Assembly (NCBI GenBank): GCA_934273635.1
Contig: CAKQSV010000019.1
Coordinates: 1 to 15,644 of the forward strand
From: an uncultured Alphaproteobacteria bacterium
GTDB lineage: Bacteria > Pseudomonadota > Alphaproteobacteria > RF32 > CAG-239
Length of the DNA stretch: 15,644 nucleotides
Direction: 5' to 3'
Below the pieces are notes generated by a model. That model saw nothing but the letters and a program-made list of their open reading frames with translations, ran no database searches and had not been told where the DNA came from. The position numbers and the translations under genes are program-made. This document shows, one piece after another, positions 1 through 7,800 of this stretch (positions are counted from its first letter, which is position 1; each line of letters begins with the position of its first letter).

Positions 1-248
1 GGAATCACATACCCCATTGAGGCGCATTGCGTCTTAACGTCAATCTCCCCCGACTTAAAATCAAGCTTGCTGTCCGACTGCAAAAAACTCACACTCGCAT
101 ATTTGGTATATGCGGGTTTTGATACAGAGGGTGGGTTTGATTCTATATTTGTAGAGGAAGTGTTAAGATGAAACGATAACTCGGCCCGAGCCAAAGTAGC
201 CTGAGCCAAACAAATAGCGCACAATGCACCATAGCTAATAATTTTCAT
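1..248 (-). CDS. Small secreted protein, 5' part only (paralog A)
   Basis: The gene starts with ATG at 248 and runs off the window at position 1, so only about 82 codons are visible. The N-terminus (MKIISYGALCAICLAQATLARA) looks like a signal peptide of about 22 residues with an A-x-A-like cleavage site, so the product is probably exported. The mature part contains a segment almost identical to the gene at 15304: IESNP, then SVSKP, then KYASVSFLQS and KLDF. A cysteine follows in a C-x-x-x-GY context (QCASMGY), which resembles the start of a cysteine-repeat region. The leader has a Shine-Dalgarno-like ACGAGG upstream of the ATG and a strong sigma70-type promoter. I do not recognise the family. 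It is a paralog of the gene at the other window end, and the pair suggests a multicopy surface or periplasmic protein family. Confidence that it is a real gene is high; the function is unknown. Confidence 0.8.
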   Translation of the reverse strand, partial: MKIISYGALCAICLAQATLARAELSFHLNTSSTNIESNPPSVSKPAYTKYASVSFLQSDSKLDFKSGEIDVKTQCASMGYVI

Positions 249-287
249 ATTAAACCTCGTAATATAAAATAATCTATATCAAAACCC
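114..287 (-). promoter_or_regulatory. Long-range mRNA pairing, 5' end with codons 41-45 (paralog A)
   Basis: The leader segment at 287-273 (GGGTTTTGATATAGA in mRNA sense) is complementary to codons 41-45 at 128-114 (TCTGTATCAAAACCC, encoding SVSKP). All 15 positions pair, with one U·G wobble. The leader arm lies at the predicted 5' end of the transcript. The Shine-Dalgarno sequence and start codon lie in the enclosed loop. The paralog at the other end of the window keeps the same pairing with its wobble at another position. The complementarity is seen directly; a regulatory or stabilising role is inferred. Confidence 0.5.
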
Positions 288-293
288 AGTTAC

Positions 294-322
294 ACTATAA
301 CATAGAAATTTTATTTTCTCAA
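294..322 (-). promoter_or_regulatory. Sigma70-type promoter of paralog A
   Basis: On the minus strand TTGAGA (322-317) and TATAGT (299-294) are separated by 17 nt. The same boxes with the same spacing precede the paralog at 15304, and the surrounding 64 nt (267-330) match that copy at 59 positions. The predicted transcript start, 6-8 nt after the -10 box, falls close to the GGGTTTTGATA segment at 287. Confidence 0.75.
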
Positions 323-366
323 TATATTTTATATGCTTATTTTTTTCTGTCTATAATCTCTTCCTT

Positions 367-397
367 CCCTCACTAAAAATTTAGAGAGGGAGTCTCC
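367..397 (+). repeat. Short palindromic intergenic repeat, copy 1
   Basis: CCCTCACTAA, then AAAT, then TTAGAGAGGG form an inverted repeat with one mismatch, followed by AGTCTCC. The same unit, with perfect arms, occurs at 15112-15142 in the same plus-strand orientation. Both copies lie upstream of one of the two paralogous secreted-protein genes. It is too short and gene-free to be an insertion sequence; a dispersed hairpin repeat is the simplest reading. Confidence 0.6.
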
Positions 398-437
398 ACC
401 TCCCATTAAAAATCATGTCAATAACCTATAAATTATC

Positions 438-465
438 TTGCCTATCAACAACTAATGTATATTCT
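438..465 (+). promoter_or_regulatory. Possible promoter of the LtaS-like operon
   Basis: TTGCCT (438-443) and TATTCT (460-465) are separated by 16 nt, each matching the sigma70 consensus at four of six positions. It would give a leader of about 48 nt before the ATG at 520. A weak prediction. Confidence 0.3.
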
Positions 466-519
466 GTTCTAAGAATATTCGCCCTCAGAGGCAGTTGCAA
501 CACTTAGAGGATAATCTAT

Positions 520-2415
520 ATGAACACATTTTTAGTCAGACGGCTCATCCCTTTTTATGCTTTCGCGATTGTATTAGAATTTATCTATAAAATCGGGTTG
601 GGCATTTATTGCCACGATGTCGTAGACCTCTCATTTTTGTCTTTGATTAAAACCGCTGGAATTCTTTCGCTCACCACCAGTGTGGCGTTTATTTTTATGA
701 TGATTCCCTATGTGGTTTATCTGCTGTTTTTACCCCGTGCCAAAGTCGGTAGCAAATTTGATAAAATCACCTCAGGAGTGTTTTTCAGCCTATTTGTGTT
801 CATCAACTACTTTGAGGTTTTCTCCGCCGCTGTTTTTTGGAACGAATTTCAATCGGCATTTAACTTTATTGCCGTTGATTATTTGGTTTATACCAACGAG
901 GTCATTGCCAATATCACGCAGTCTTACCCCATTGTGTGGATAATCTCCGCCATTGTGGCGCTTTCGGTCATCACCGTCGCCCTGCTCCGCAAATTTATTG
1001 TGCCCACCCTAACCGCGCCAAAATTCTTTCTCAAACTGTTTCATGTGGTGATTTACGGCTTTATCTGCCTGTTGGCGTTTCGCAATGTTGATATGTCTAA
1101 TCTTGAAATCAACAACAATCGCTATAACAACGAAATTTCAAAGCAAGGCGTTTACAGCCTGTTCAGCGCCTTTTGGAAGAACGAGATCGACTATAAAGAC
1201 TTCTACCTCACCTTGGATGAGACTCAAAATCTTGACCTGTTGCAAAACAAATTTGCCGGTCGTAACGTGACTTTCATTGAGCCTAAAAAGAATATCTCGC
1301 GCCAAATCAACTCTTTCCGCCCTGAAAAACGCGCCAACGTCATCATTGTGCTGATGGAGAGTATGAGTGCCAAGTTTTTGGATGAGAATCGCAATTTTGA
1401 GTGGCAAAAGAGCATTACCCCGAACTTGAGCAAATTGTCTAAAGAAAGTTTGTTTTTCAGCAATACCTATGCCGTCGGCACGCGCTCGGTCAGAGGTATT
1501 GAGGCTCTGAATTTGTCGCTTCCGCCCCTGCCCGGAATGTCGGTTGTCCGCCGCGAGAACAATGAAAAACTCCACAGCCTTGGAATGATTTTCAAAGAAA
1601 AAGGCTATGACAACAAGTGGATTTATGGTGGCTACGGCTACTTTGACAACATGAACTACTTTATGGGCAACAACGGTTTTCAGGTGGTTGACCGCGCCGC
1701 GTGGGATAAATCCGACATAACTTTTACCAATGCTTGGGGCACCTGTGATGAAGACTTGTTCAACAAAATCATCACCGAGGCTGACAAATCTTATGCCGAA
1801 GACAAGCCGTTTTTGACCTTTGCGCTAACCATTTCCAACCACAGACCATACACCTATCCGGAAGGGCGCATTGACCTGCCATCCAAACAATCCGGTCGCG
1901 AAGGCGGCGTCAAATATGCCGATTACGCCGTTGGAAAATTCCTTGAGACAGCAAAAACCAAACCATGGTTTGACAACACTGTGTTTGTATTTGTGGCAGA
2001 CCACACTGCCGGCGCTGCCGGTTCGGCCGAAATTGAGCTTGAAGATCATCATATTCCGATGATGATTTATGCCCCGAAATTTGTTAAGGCGCGCCGTGTT
2101 GACACGCCCGTCAGCCAAATTGACGCCTTGCCGACGCTGCTCGGACTGCTTGATTTCAGCTATGAGAGCCATTTTTACGGACAAGACGCCCTCAGCCCGA
2201 CTTATGAGTCCCGCTATTTTGTCAGCAACTATCAAAAAGTTGGTTATGTTAAAAATAATATTGCCGTTATCCTCAAACCGGTGCGCCAATATTCGGTTAT
2301 ACCTGACAACGCCAATGCCACGCAATCCGCCGCTAATCTGGCCGAGGCTATTGCCTTTTATCAAACCGCCGATGACTGGAGCAACAATATGAGGAGCGCC
2401 AATGAAACTAAGTAG
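520..2415 (+). CDS. LtaS-like membrane sulfatase-fold transferase (phosphoglycerol/phosphoethanolamine type)
   Basis: A 631-residue protein with about five N-terminal membrane segments (roughly residues 10-30, 43-71, 84-105, 137-155, 170-187) and a large extracytoplasmic alkaline-phosphatase-superfamily domain from about residue 270. Visible active-site elements are the metal-ligand Glu in NVIIVLMES (E280), the likely nucleophile Thr in GTRSVRG (T321), a conserved His in SNHRPYTYP (H441), the D494-H495 pair in FVFVADH, and HH at 510-511. Family members cleave phosphatidylglycerol or phosphatidylethanolamine and transfer the head group to an envelope glycan or lipid, leaving diacylglycerol. 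The length fits the family (S. aureus LtaS is 646 residues). The start is supported by AGAGG 9 nt upstream. The stop overlaps the PAP2 gene by 14 bp, implying translational coupling. The family is clear; donor and acceptor cannot be read from sequence, and glycerophosphate, ethanolamine or glucan modification are all possible. Confidence 0.9.
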   Translation: MNTFLVRRLIPFYAFAIVLEFIYKIGLGIYCHDVVDLSFLSLIKTAGILSLTTSVAFIFMMIPYVVYLLFLPRAKVGSKFDKITSGVFFSLFVFINYFEVFSAAVFWNEFQSAFNFIAVDYLVYTNEVIANITQSYPIVWIISAIVALSVITVALLRKFIVPTLTAPKFFLKLFHVVIYGFICLLAFRNVDMSNLEINNNRYNNEISKQGVYSLFSAFWKNEIDYKDFYLTLDETQNLDLLQNKFAGRNVTFIEPKKNISRQINSFRPEKRANVIIVLMESMSAKFLDENRNFEWQKSITPNLSKLSKESLFFSNTYAVGTRSVRGIEALNLSLPPLPGMSVVRRENNEKLHSLGMIFKEKGYDNKWIYGGYGYFDNMNYFMGNNGFQVVDRAAWDKSDITFTNAWGTCDEDLFNKIITEADKSYAEDKPFLTFALTISNHRPYTYPEGRIDLPSKQSGREGGVKYADYAVGKFLETAKTKPWFDNTVFVFVADHTAGAAGSAEIELEDHHIPMMIYAPKFVKARRVDTPVSQIDALPTLLGLLDFSYESHFYGQDALSPTYESRYFVSNYQKVGYVKNNIAVILKPVRQYSVIPDNANATQSAANLAEAIAFYQTADDWSNNMRSANETK

Positions 2416-3106
2416 ACCTTTGACCTTGGGTTTTGCCGCCCTATGTTTGGTTTTGGCGCTTGAAACCTTCACCAATACCGATGTTTGGTTGCAAAATTAC
2501 TTTTACGACGCCGCCAATATGCAGTGGCTCATCAATCCTTTGCGCCATAAGGAATTAACTGTTTTTTTCTATGACGGACTGAAACGAGCGTTGATGATTT
2601 TTGCGGCGTGCTGCCTGCTCAATCTGTTGCTGTCGGTCAAAATCGGCACCTTGCGGCAATACAACCACTTTTGCGTGGTGATGCTCCTGAGCTTTATTCT
2701 GGTCCCCACCATTGTCGCCGGCGCCAAGTATTATACTAATGTTTATTGCCCCTACCAGCTTGATATTTATAACGGCGCTTATCCGTTTGTGCGCGTGCTT
2801 GAAAGTTATCCTTCTGACTTTGTGCAGACCAAAATCGGCAAATGTTTTCCGGCCGGACACGCCACTGCGGGCTTTGCCTTTATGGGGCTGTTTTATGCTT
2901 TTCACCAACGCGCCAACCGCCGCCTCGGACTGGCAATCGGTTTGGGCTTGGGTTGGATGGCCGGTATATATCAAATGTTGCGCGGACAACACTTTTTATC
3001 ACACACGCTGTTTAGCATGATAGCCTCGTTTATGTTGATTATGGTTGCCGCAAAATTGACCGAACTGTTGGAGCATAAATTTCCACAACTCCTTCGCAAA
3101 GCATAA
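2402..3106 (+). CDS. PAP2-family membrane phosphatase with divergent motifs
   Basis: A 234-residue polytopic membrane protein, with hydrophobic stretches around residues 7-20, 62-79, 90-108, 155-167, 175-190 and 202-218. The PAP2 signature is readable but modified. Motif 1 is K109-x6-C116-P117 where the classical form is K-x6-R-P. Motif 2 is P150-A-G-H153 instead of PSGH. Motif 3 is R194-G-Q-H197-F-L-S-H201, with His where the classical form has Asp. PAP2 enzymes dephosphorylate lipid phosphates such as phosphatidate, PG-phosphate, lipid A phosphates or undecaprenyl diphosphate at the membrane's outer face. The ATG at 2402 has GAGGAG 5 nt upstream and lies inside the preceding gene, so the two are almost certainly co-translated. 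In this context a substrate linked to the LtaS-like reaction is likely but inferred. The motif changes may mark a subfamily rather than loss of activity. Confidence 0.85.
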   Translation: MKLSRPLTLGFAALCLVLALETFTNTDVWLQNYFYDAANMQWLINPLRHKELTVFFYDGLKRALMIFAACCLLNLLLSVKIGTLRQYNHFCVVMLLSFILVPTIVAGAKYYTNVYCPYQLDIYNGAYPFVRVLESYPSDFVQTKIGKCFPAGHATAGFAFMGLFYAFHQRANRRLGLAIGLGLGWMAGIYQMLRGQHFLSHTLFSMIASFMLIMVAAKLTELLEHKFPQLLRKA

Positions 3107-3173
3107 ACCTTCTTTACTTTATTGTTTTTAGGTGTTATCACCAAGGCTGATAGCACTATGGAAAGTTATGCTC

Positions 3174-3893
3174 ATGTTTAAAAACATCAAATTCACCAAG
3201 CCCAAACTCAAGTTCAAACGCTCGGCAGAAAGCCTGCGCCACCTGAGGGAAAACCTCAATAATTGCCTTGAGGAAGACTTACACATTAAAGTTAACAAGT
3301 CTATCAAAAAAGAGTTTTATCGCAAGCTGATTCATCTGAGTTCGCTTTGGATTCCCGCGCTGATATTCTTCACCCACAAAGGACTGGCGATTGTTTTGCT
3401 CTCCATCATTTTTTTGGGCGACGCCGCCTTAGAGTATGGCAACTACAAAAAATATCCGTGGGCGCGCAAAAGTTTTGGACTGATTTTCTTTAAGACACTG
3501 CGCCAAAAAGAACTCAACCGCAACATTTTTCAAGTCAGCGGCTCAATGTATGTGCTATTTTCGGCCATCATCTGCACCATGTTCTTCAGCAAAGAGATTG
3601 CCGTCATTTCTCTGACAATTATGCTCATTTCAGACACCTGCGCCGCCCTCTTTGGCAAGGCTTACGGCACACGACACCTTCGCAACAACAAAACTTTGGA
3701 AGGCACGACGGCGTTATTTGTCAGCTCGCTCTTAATTATGCTTATCTTCAATCCGATATATCCGGTCACCTATGCCGGAATTTTAGCCTGCTTTGCCGCG
3801 ACTCTGGCTGAAATGTATGAAGATAAAATTGAAATCGACGACAATTTATCAATTCCGCTGTTTGTCGGCTTAGTTTTATCGGTTCTTGGATAA
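3174..3893 (+). CDS. CTP-dependent diacylglycerol/polyprenol kinase-like membrane protein (SEC59/COG0170 type)
   Basis: I place the start at ATG 3174, giving 239 residues; GGAAAG ends 8 nt upstream. An in-frame ATG at 3168 and a GTG at 3132 also exist, but their ribosome-binding context is worse. After a basic, probably cytoplasmic N-terminal 50 residues come several membrane helices. Family-like features are an EFYRKLIHL segment opening the membrane domain, LGDAALEYGNY, KELNRNIFQVSGSMYVL, and the core motif ISDTCAALFGKAYG (D154) followed by NNKTLEGTTALF, matching the D-x-x-AA-x-x-G...K-x-x-EG pattern of CTP-utilising lipid kinases and related cytidylyltransferases. Relatives phosphorylate dolichol, phytol or diacylglycerol. 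The gene follows the PAP2 gene by 67 bp on the same strand. With an LtaS-like enzyme releasing diacylglycerol, a role in returning it to phosphatidate is an attractive inference. I see no clear terminator after it. Confidence 0.75.
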   Translation: MFKNIKFTKPKLKFKRSAESLRHLRENLNNCLEEDLHIKVNKSIKKEFYRKLIHLSSLWIPALIFFTHKGLAIVLLSIIFLGDAALEYGNYKKYPWARKSFGLIFFKTLRQKELNRNIFQVSGSMYVLFSAIICTMFFSKEIAVISLTIMLISDTCAALFGKAYGTRHLRNNKTLEGTTALFVSSLLIMLIFNPIYPVTYAGILACFAATLAEMYEDKIEIDDNLSIPLFVGLVLSVLG

Positions 3894-3956
3894 AAAATTC
3901 TCATTGAACTTTCGTAAATTAGACATATTTTAATATTTTTGTCATTTTTTACTTGA

Positions 3957-3984
3957 TTTACACAAAAATATATGTTAGTAATAT
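3957..3984 (+). promoter_or_regulatory. Possible promoter of the orphan ORF at 4025
   Basis: TTTACA (3957-3962) and TAATAT (3979-3984) with 16 nt between them. The region is very AT-rich, so chance matches are easy. Confidence is low. Confidence 0.3.
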
Positions 3985-4011
3985 CTTCAATAACATATTA
4001 TTAACATATTA
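3968..4011 (+). repeat. Cluster of TAACATATTA motifs upstream of the orphan ORF
   Basis: TAACATATTA occurs twice in tandem, at 3991-4000 and 4002-4011. A near copy in inverse orientation (ATATATGTTA) lies at 3968-3977. The arrangement, one inverted and two direct copies overlapping or just downstream of a putative promoter, could be an operator. It could also be chance in AT-rich DNA. Confidence 0.35.
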
Positions 4012-4024
4012 AATTTTTTTCACT

Positions 4025-4369
4025 ATGAGCAAGAAAAATATTAACGTTAAGAGAATTGATGTAACTGCAGTTAACGTAAAGCTTAACAACATGCAAGGAG
4101 TCAACAAGTCTGCAAGCGCGTTCCTCACCATACTTACCCTGACAAAAGTCAGTCCTAAGTACCAGATGTCCGCCAACGCACCGTTCCCTGCGATTGTAAA
4201 GCCGACTCTCGATGGTGGTCTCGCAATTTTTAATTGTGTTACCGCCAAGCAGGAGGTTATCCCGACAGATTCATACCGAGAGCCAACGCCGATAGGTAAG
4301 AGTTTCGAGTACAAAGGTCACATCTACGAGAAGAATCCCGTTCTTCCAGTATATTCGCTGAAAAAATAG
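4025..4369 (+). CDS. Hypothetical protein, 114 aa, atypical codon use
   Basis: A lone ORF of 114 codons. I do not recognise the protein. It has no signal peptide or membrane segment, is basic at the N-terminus (MSKKNINVKR), and has a mixed polar/beta-like sequence with NAPFPAIVKPTLDGGLAIF in the middle and a KGHIYEKNPVLPVYSLKK tail. Codon choice differs from its neighbours: Lys is mostly AAG (9 of 14), Tyr mostly TAC (4 of 5), and Arg uses AGA and CGA with no CGC, whereas flanking genes favour AAA, TAT and CGC. There is no Shine-Dalgarno sequence before the ATG, only an AT-rich run ending TTTTTTTCACT. A good hairpin terminator follows about 60 nt after the stop, which supports a real transcription unit. 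Recent acquisition from another genomic background is a reasonable inference. Confidence 0.6.
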   Translation: MSKKNINVKRIDVTAVNVKLNNMQGVNKSASAFLTILTLTKVSPKYQMSANAPFPAIVKPTLDGGLAIFNCVTAKQEVIPTDSYREPTPIGKSFEYKGHIYEKNPVLPVYSLKK

Positions 4370-4430
4370 TCATTCTTAGTTCTTTGTTTTAAATTTCTTA
4401 AATTACAAAATGTATTTAAGTGAATAAATT

Positions 4431-4471
4431 AAAAGCACCCTGTCGTGAGACACGGTGCTTTTCCTTTTTTT
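4431..4471 (+). terminator. Rho-independent terminator, probably bidirectional
   Basis: The arms AAAAGCACC (4431-4439) and GGTGCTTTT (4454-4462) pair perfectly. An inner TGTC/GACA stem closes a GTGA loop after one C·C mismatch. The plus-strand continuation is CC followed by a T run. On the minus strand the A-rich arm supplies TTTT, so the hairpin may also end trxA transcription. It lies between two convergent genes, as expected. Confidence 0.85.
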
Positions 4472-4485
4472 AACGCCTAAAAATT

Positions 4486-4800
4486 CTAGGCGTGAGAAGA
4501 AATCCAGCTGACCAAAGAATCTTTAGAGTTCAAACCGACTTTGGTATCAACCTGTTTGCCGTCCTTAAACAAGAACATGGTCGGAATGCTGCGGATTCCA
4601 TATTGTGCGGCGGTGTTCGGCGCCTCATCAACGTTCATTTTGCAAATTTGCACCTTATTGCCGATTTCTTTAGAAACCTCTTCCAAAACCGGACCCAACT
4701 GACGGCACGGACCGCACCACTCCGCCCAAAAGTCCACCAACACCAAACCTTTAGACTTCAAAACTTCATTTTCGAACTGACTGTCAAGAATAGCTTTCAT
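4486..4800 (-). CDS. trxA: Thioredoxin
   Basis: A 104-residue protein, the normal length for a single-domain thioredoxin. The active site W28-C29-G30-P31-C32 is intact, preceded by the buried Asp in VDFWAEW (D23), and the cis-proline is present in SIPTMFLF (P73). It reduces cytoplasmic protein disulfides, such as those of ribonucleotide reductase and peroxidases, and is recycled by thioredoxin reductase, which is not in the window. A GGGAA ribosome-binding site lies just before the ATG at 4800. It sits downstream of addA on the same strand with an 82-bp AT-rich gap, an order well known in Alphaproteobacteria; transcription with addA or from its own promoter are both possible. It ends at a strong terminator shared with the convergent ORF. 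Confidence 0.97.
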   Translation of the reverse strand: MKAILDSQFENEVLKSKGLVLVDFWAEWCGPCRQLGPVLEEVSKEIGNKVQICKMNVDEAPNTAAQYGIRSIPTMFLFKDGKQVDTKVGLNSKDSLVSWISSHA

Positions 4801-4882
4801 TATGATTCCCTTTCCTGCTTTAATTAAATATACCTTAAATATAATAGATAAAAAAATTTATTAAAGTATTATTTCTCAAAAA

Positions 4883-7800
4883 TCAGACATCAATTTGCAT
4901 AATCTGCGCCGTATCCGTCCACAAAATAAAGGCCTCGACCTTTTTGCGCGGATAAATGCGTTGCAAAAGCGCCTTATAAGCCGCCAACTGTTTAACATAA
5001 GCGGTCTGCACCTCATCGGGCGTTTGCGCTGCCGGACGATTCGTCTTAAAGTCAACGACCATAACTTTGTCCTCATCCACCACCAGACGGTCGAGCTGCG
5101 CCGCGATAATTTTACCGTCGACCTCGCCCATAATCGGCACCTCGGCGCGGGAATTGCGCCCGAACAGCGGCGCAAATTGCGGATTATTCAACAACGCCGC
5201 GACCTCGCTCTCAATCTTGTCAATTTGCGGCGGCGAAAACTCCGGCGCGTTTTTGAGCAAAAACTCCCGCATAACCGTCGTTTTGTCCTCGCCCTGAACA
5301 TCTGGCAAAAACTGCAATAATTTATGAATCACCAAACCACGGCGATAGCGATTGTTATTTTCACCCAACAACGGCGAGAACAACGCGTCGTCATCATCGG
5401 TTTCATCCGGTTTTGACGGCGTGTAAGGCTTAGCCAACGGGCTTTCCGTCTCAGGCTCTACGTTTACCCAGTCAGGCACCGCCTCAGCTCGTGCGACCTC
5501 ACCTTTGGGCTTTTGCGCCTTGGGTTCAATCTGTTGTGCGCTCTCATAAACCAAATTGTCGCCTTGTTTTTGCGCAATATCTGACAGTGTGTTTTTACAA
5601 AGATGATACCAACAGTCATCTTTGGGCTTTTTATTCTGACAATAGCCGCAAATACACAACCGATCTTCCGCGCGCGTTAATGCCACATACAACAAACGGC
5701 GATACTCTTCGGCGGCGTCTTGTTTGTCTCGCTCGATAATACGGTTGCAGTTGTCGTCATAATCATCGGCGCACAGCGGATAATAGAACACTTCGTCCCA
5801 CAACATCCCCATGCCGCGTTTGGTATTCACCTGCCGCACCGTGTCGGGCAAAATCACCACCGGTGCCTGCAAACCCTTGGAGCCGTGCACCGTCATAATC
5901 CGCACCGCGTCGACATCGCTTTGCTCCAACTCGCGTTTAATCTCCACCTCGTCTTTGCCAATCCAACTGATAAAAGCCTGCAAGGTCGGAATATGCTCTT
6001 GCTCAAAATCAAGAGTGAGGTTCACAAACTCATCCAAACCGTCATCAACCTCAGCTCCCATACGTTCTTCAAACTTTTTGCGCCCCTGCATTTGGTTCAG
6101 CACCAACGAATACAGCTCGAACGGACGCACATAATCCGCTATGTTCAGCAAACTTTGCAACATTTCATAGCAACTTTGATAACGTTTATTATCTCCGAGT
6201 CTTGTCCATAACGACGCTTGCCCGCGGTTATAGCACAGTTCAAACAAGTCATCATCGTCAAGCCCGAACAGCGGCGATTTCAGTACCACGGCCAAGGTCA
6301 AATCATCGGTCGGCAGCAACAAAAAGTTGCCCAACGCAATCAAATCTTGCACCGCCACTTGCTCCGAGAGCTTAATCTTGTCCACGCCGGCAATATTCAC
6401 GCCCGCCAGTTTGCACTCTCTGACCAACTCTTCCACAAACGCGTTGCGGCGTTGCACCAAAATCATAAAATCACGATAACGCAGCTTGCGCCCTTTTGAG
6501 GGCAAAAACTCCTCCGCCACCATCTTTTTAATCCGGTGCGCAATGTCTTTTGCCAAACGCGAGCTTGTGGTATTTGTAACCTTGCGTTCCACCGGCGGTC
6601 GCCACTCATCCGGATTTTCGTCTTTCTCAGCCTCAATCAACGGCCAAATCTCAACCTTACCGCCCTCCCCGTTGCGAAACGGAATATGCACCACGCTCTC
6701 GCCATCGGGAACCACGCCGCTCTTCGCCAACGAGTTGGCGAACACGGTGTTGACACTGTCGAGCACCGCCGCCGTTGAGCGAAACGAAACCTCCAGATTA
6801 ACCTCGTCAAAATTGTGAGCTTTTTCTCTAAAATAGCGCCGCATACGCTCAAACTCACGCGGGTCTGCGCCCTGAAAACTATAAATCGACTGCTTGCGGT
6901 CGCCCACCACAAACACCGTGCGATTATCGCGCTCACCATCAAAAAACTCTTGCGTCAACGACTTAACGATTGCCCATTGGTTAGGAGACGTGTCCTGCGC
7001 CTCGTCAATCAAAACATTGTCGATACCGCCGTCCAGTTTGAACAGCACCCAGTCGGCAACCTCCTGATTTTCCAACAAGTTGCGCGTCAGCATAATCAGG
7101 TCGTCATAGTCCATTTTGGCATTTTGCTTTTTATAGCGTTGATAACCGCCAATCAGCTCCTCCGCGAGCAAAATAATGGCTTTGGTCGAGGCAAACACCT
7201 TTAGCCCCGCCATTTGGCTATGAACCTCTAAAATTCCCTCGGCAAGGCTCAACCCCGCCTCATTAAGCTCGGGATAAACCTCCAACGCCTTTTTGGTGCC
7301 GTACTTTGCCAACGGCTTGTGGTCTGCTTTGGTCAAAAACAAACCGGCAAACATCCCAAAATCCTCAGGCATCGGCTCATGCTCCAACACGCCATACAAA
7401 TCATTGGCCTTGTCACGCTCTTTATCACTACCGGCCGCCCACGCCGCCGCAATCTGTCGCAGCTCGTCACGGTCAAGCCCGTTCAGCCAATGCAGAAGCA
7501 ACTCGTCTTCGCTCTGCCCCTCCTCAATCTCAAGCCGTGCCGCCAATTCTCGGAGCAAATCTTCCTGATTAGGATATTGCCGAAACAACTTGATGATTTT
7601 GCCGGCGTTGTCGGTAATGGCTTGCATAATGTCCGGAAACGAAAACTCACTCACGTGCGCAGTCAAATACCCGATAGCTTGCGCCACCGCAGAAGATGCG
7701 TCCGTCTCCGCCGCTATCAACATATTGTTTTGCAACTTGTCCAACACCTCGCTTTTGGCGCGGTCGTCCATCACCTCAAAATAAGGCGAAACCGCCGCCT

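Noticed and set aside
114..287. Inverted repeat as a simple intrinsic terminator or attachment site
   Set aside because: The arms are about 145 nt apart, one lies in the leader and the other in codons, and no T run follows. An RNA pairing reading fits better because both copies keep G·U-compatible changes.
520..2415. Assignment as a true lipoteichoic acid synthase
   Set aside because: The fold and active site fit the family, but lipoteichoic acid is not expected in a Gram-negative alphaproteobacterium, so only the broader transferase class is claimed.
1825..2475. Minus-strand ORF of 216 codons opposite the LtaS-like and PAP2 genes
   Set aside because: It covers the catalytic region of a well-supported gene in antisense and spans the junction of two genes. 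No family features.
3132..3173. Upstream GTG start for the CTP-dependent kinase
   Set aside because: No good ribosome-binding site precedes it, and the extra residues are not family-like. The ATG at 3174 has GGAAAG at good spacing.
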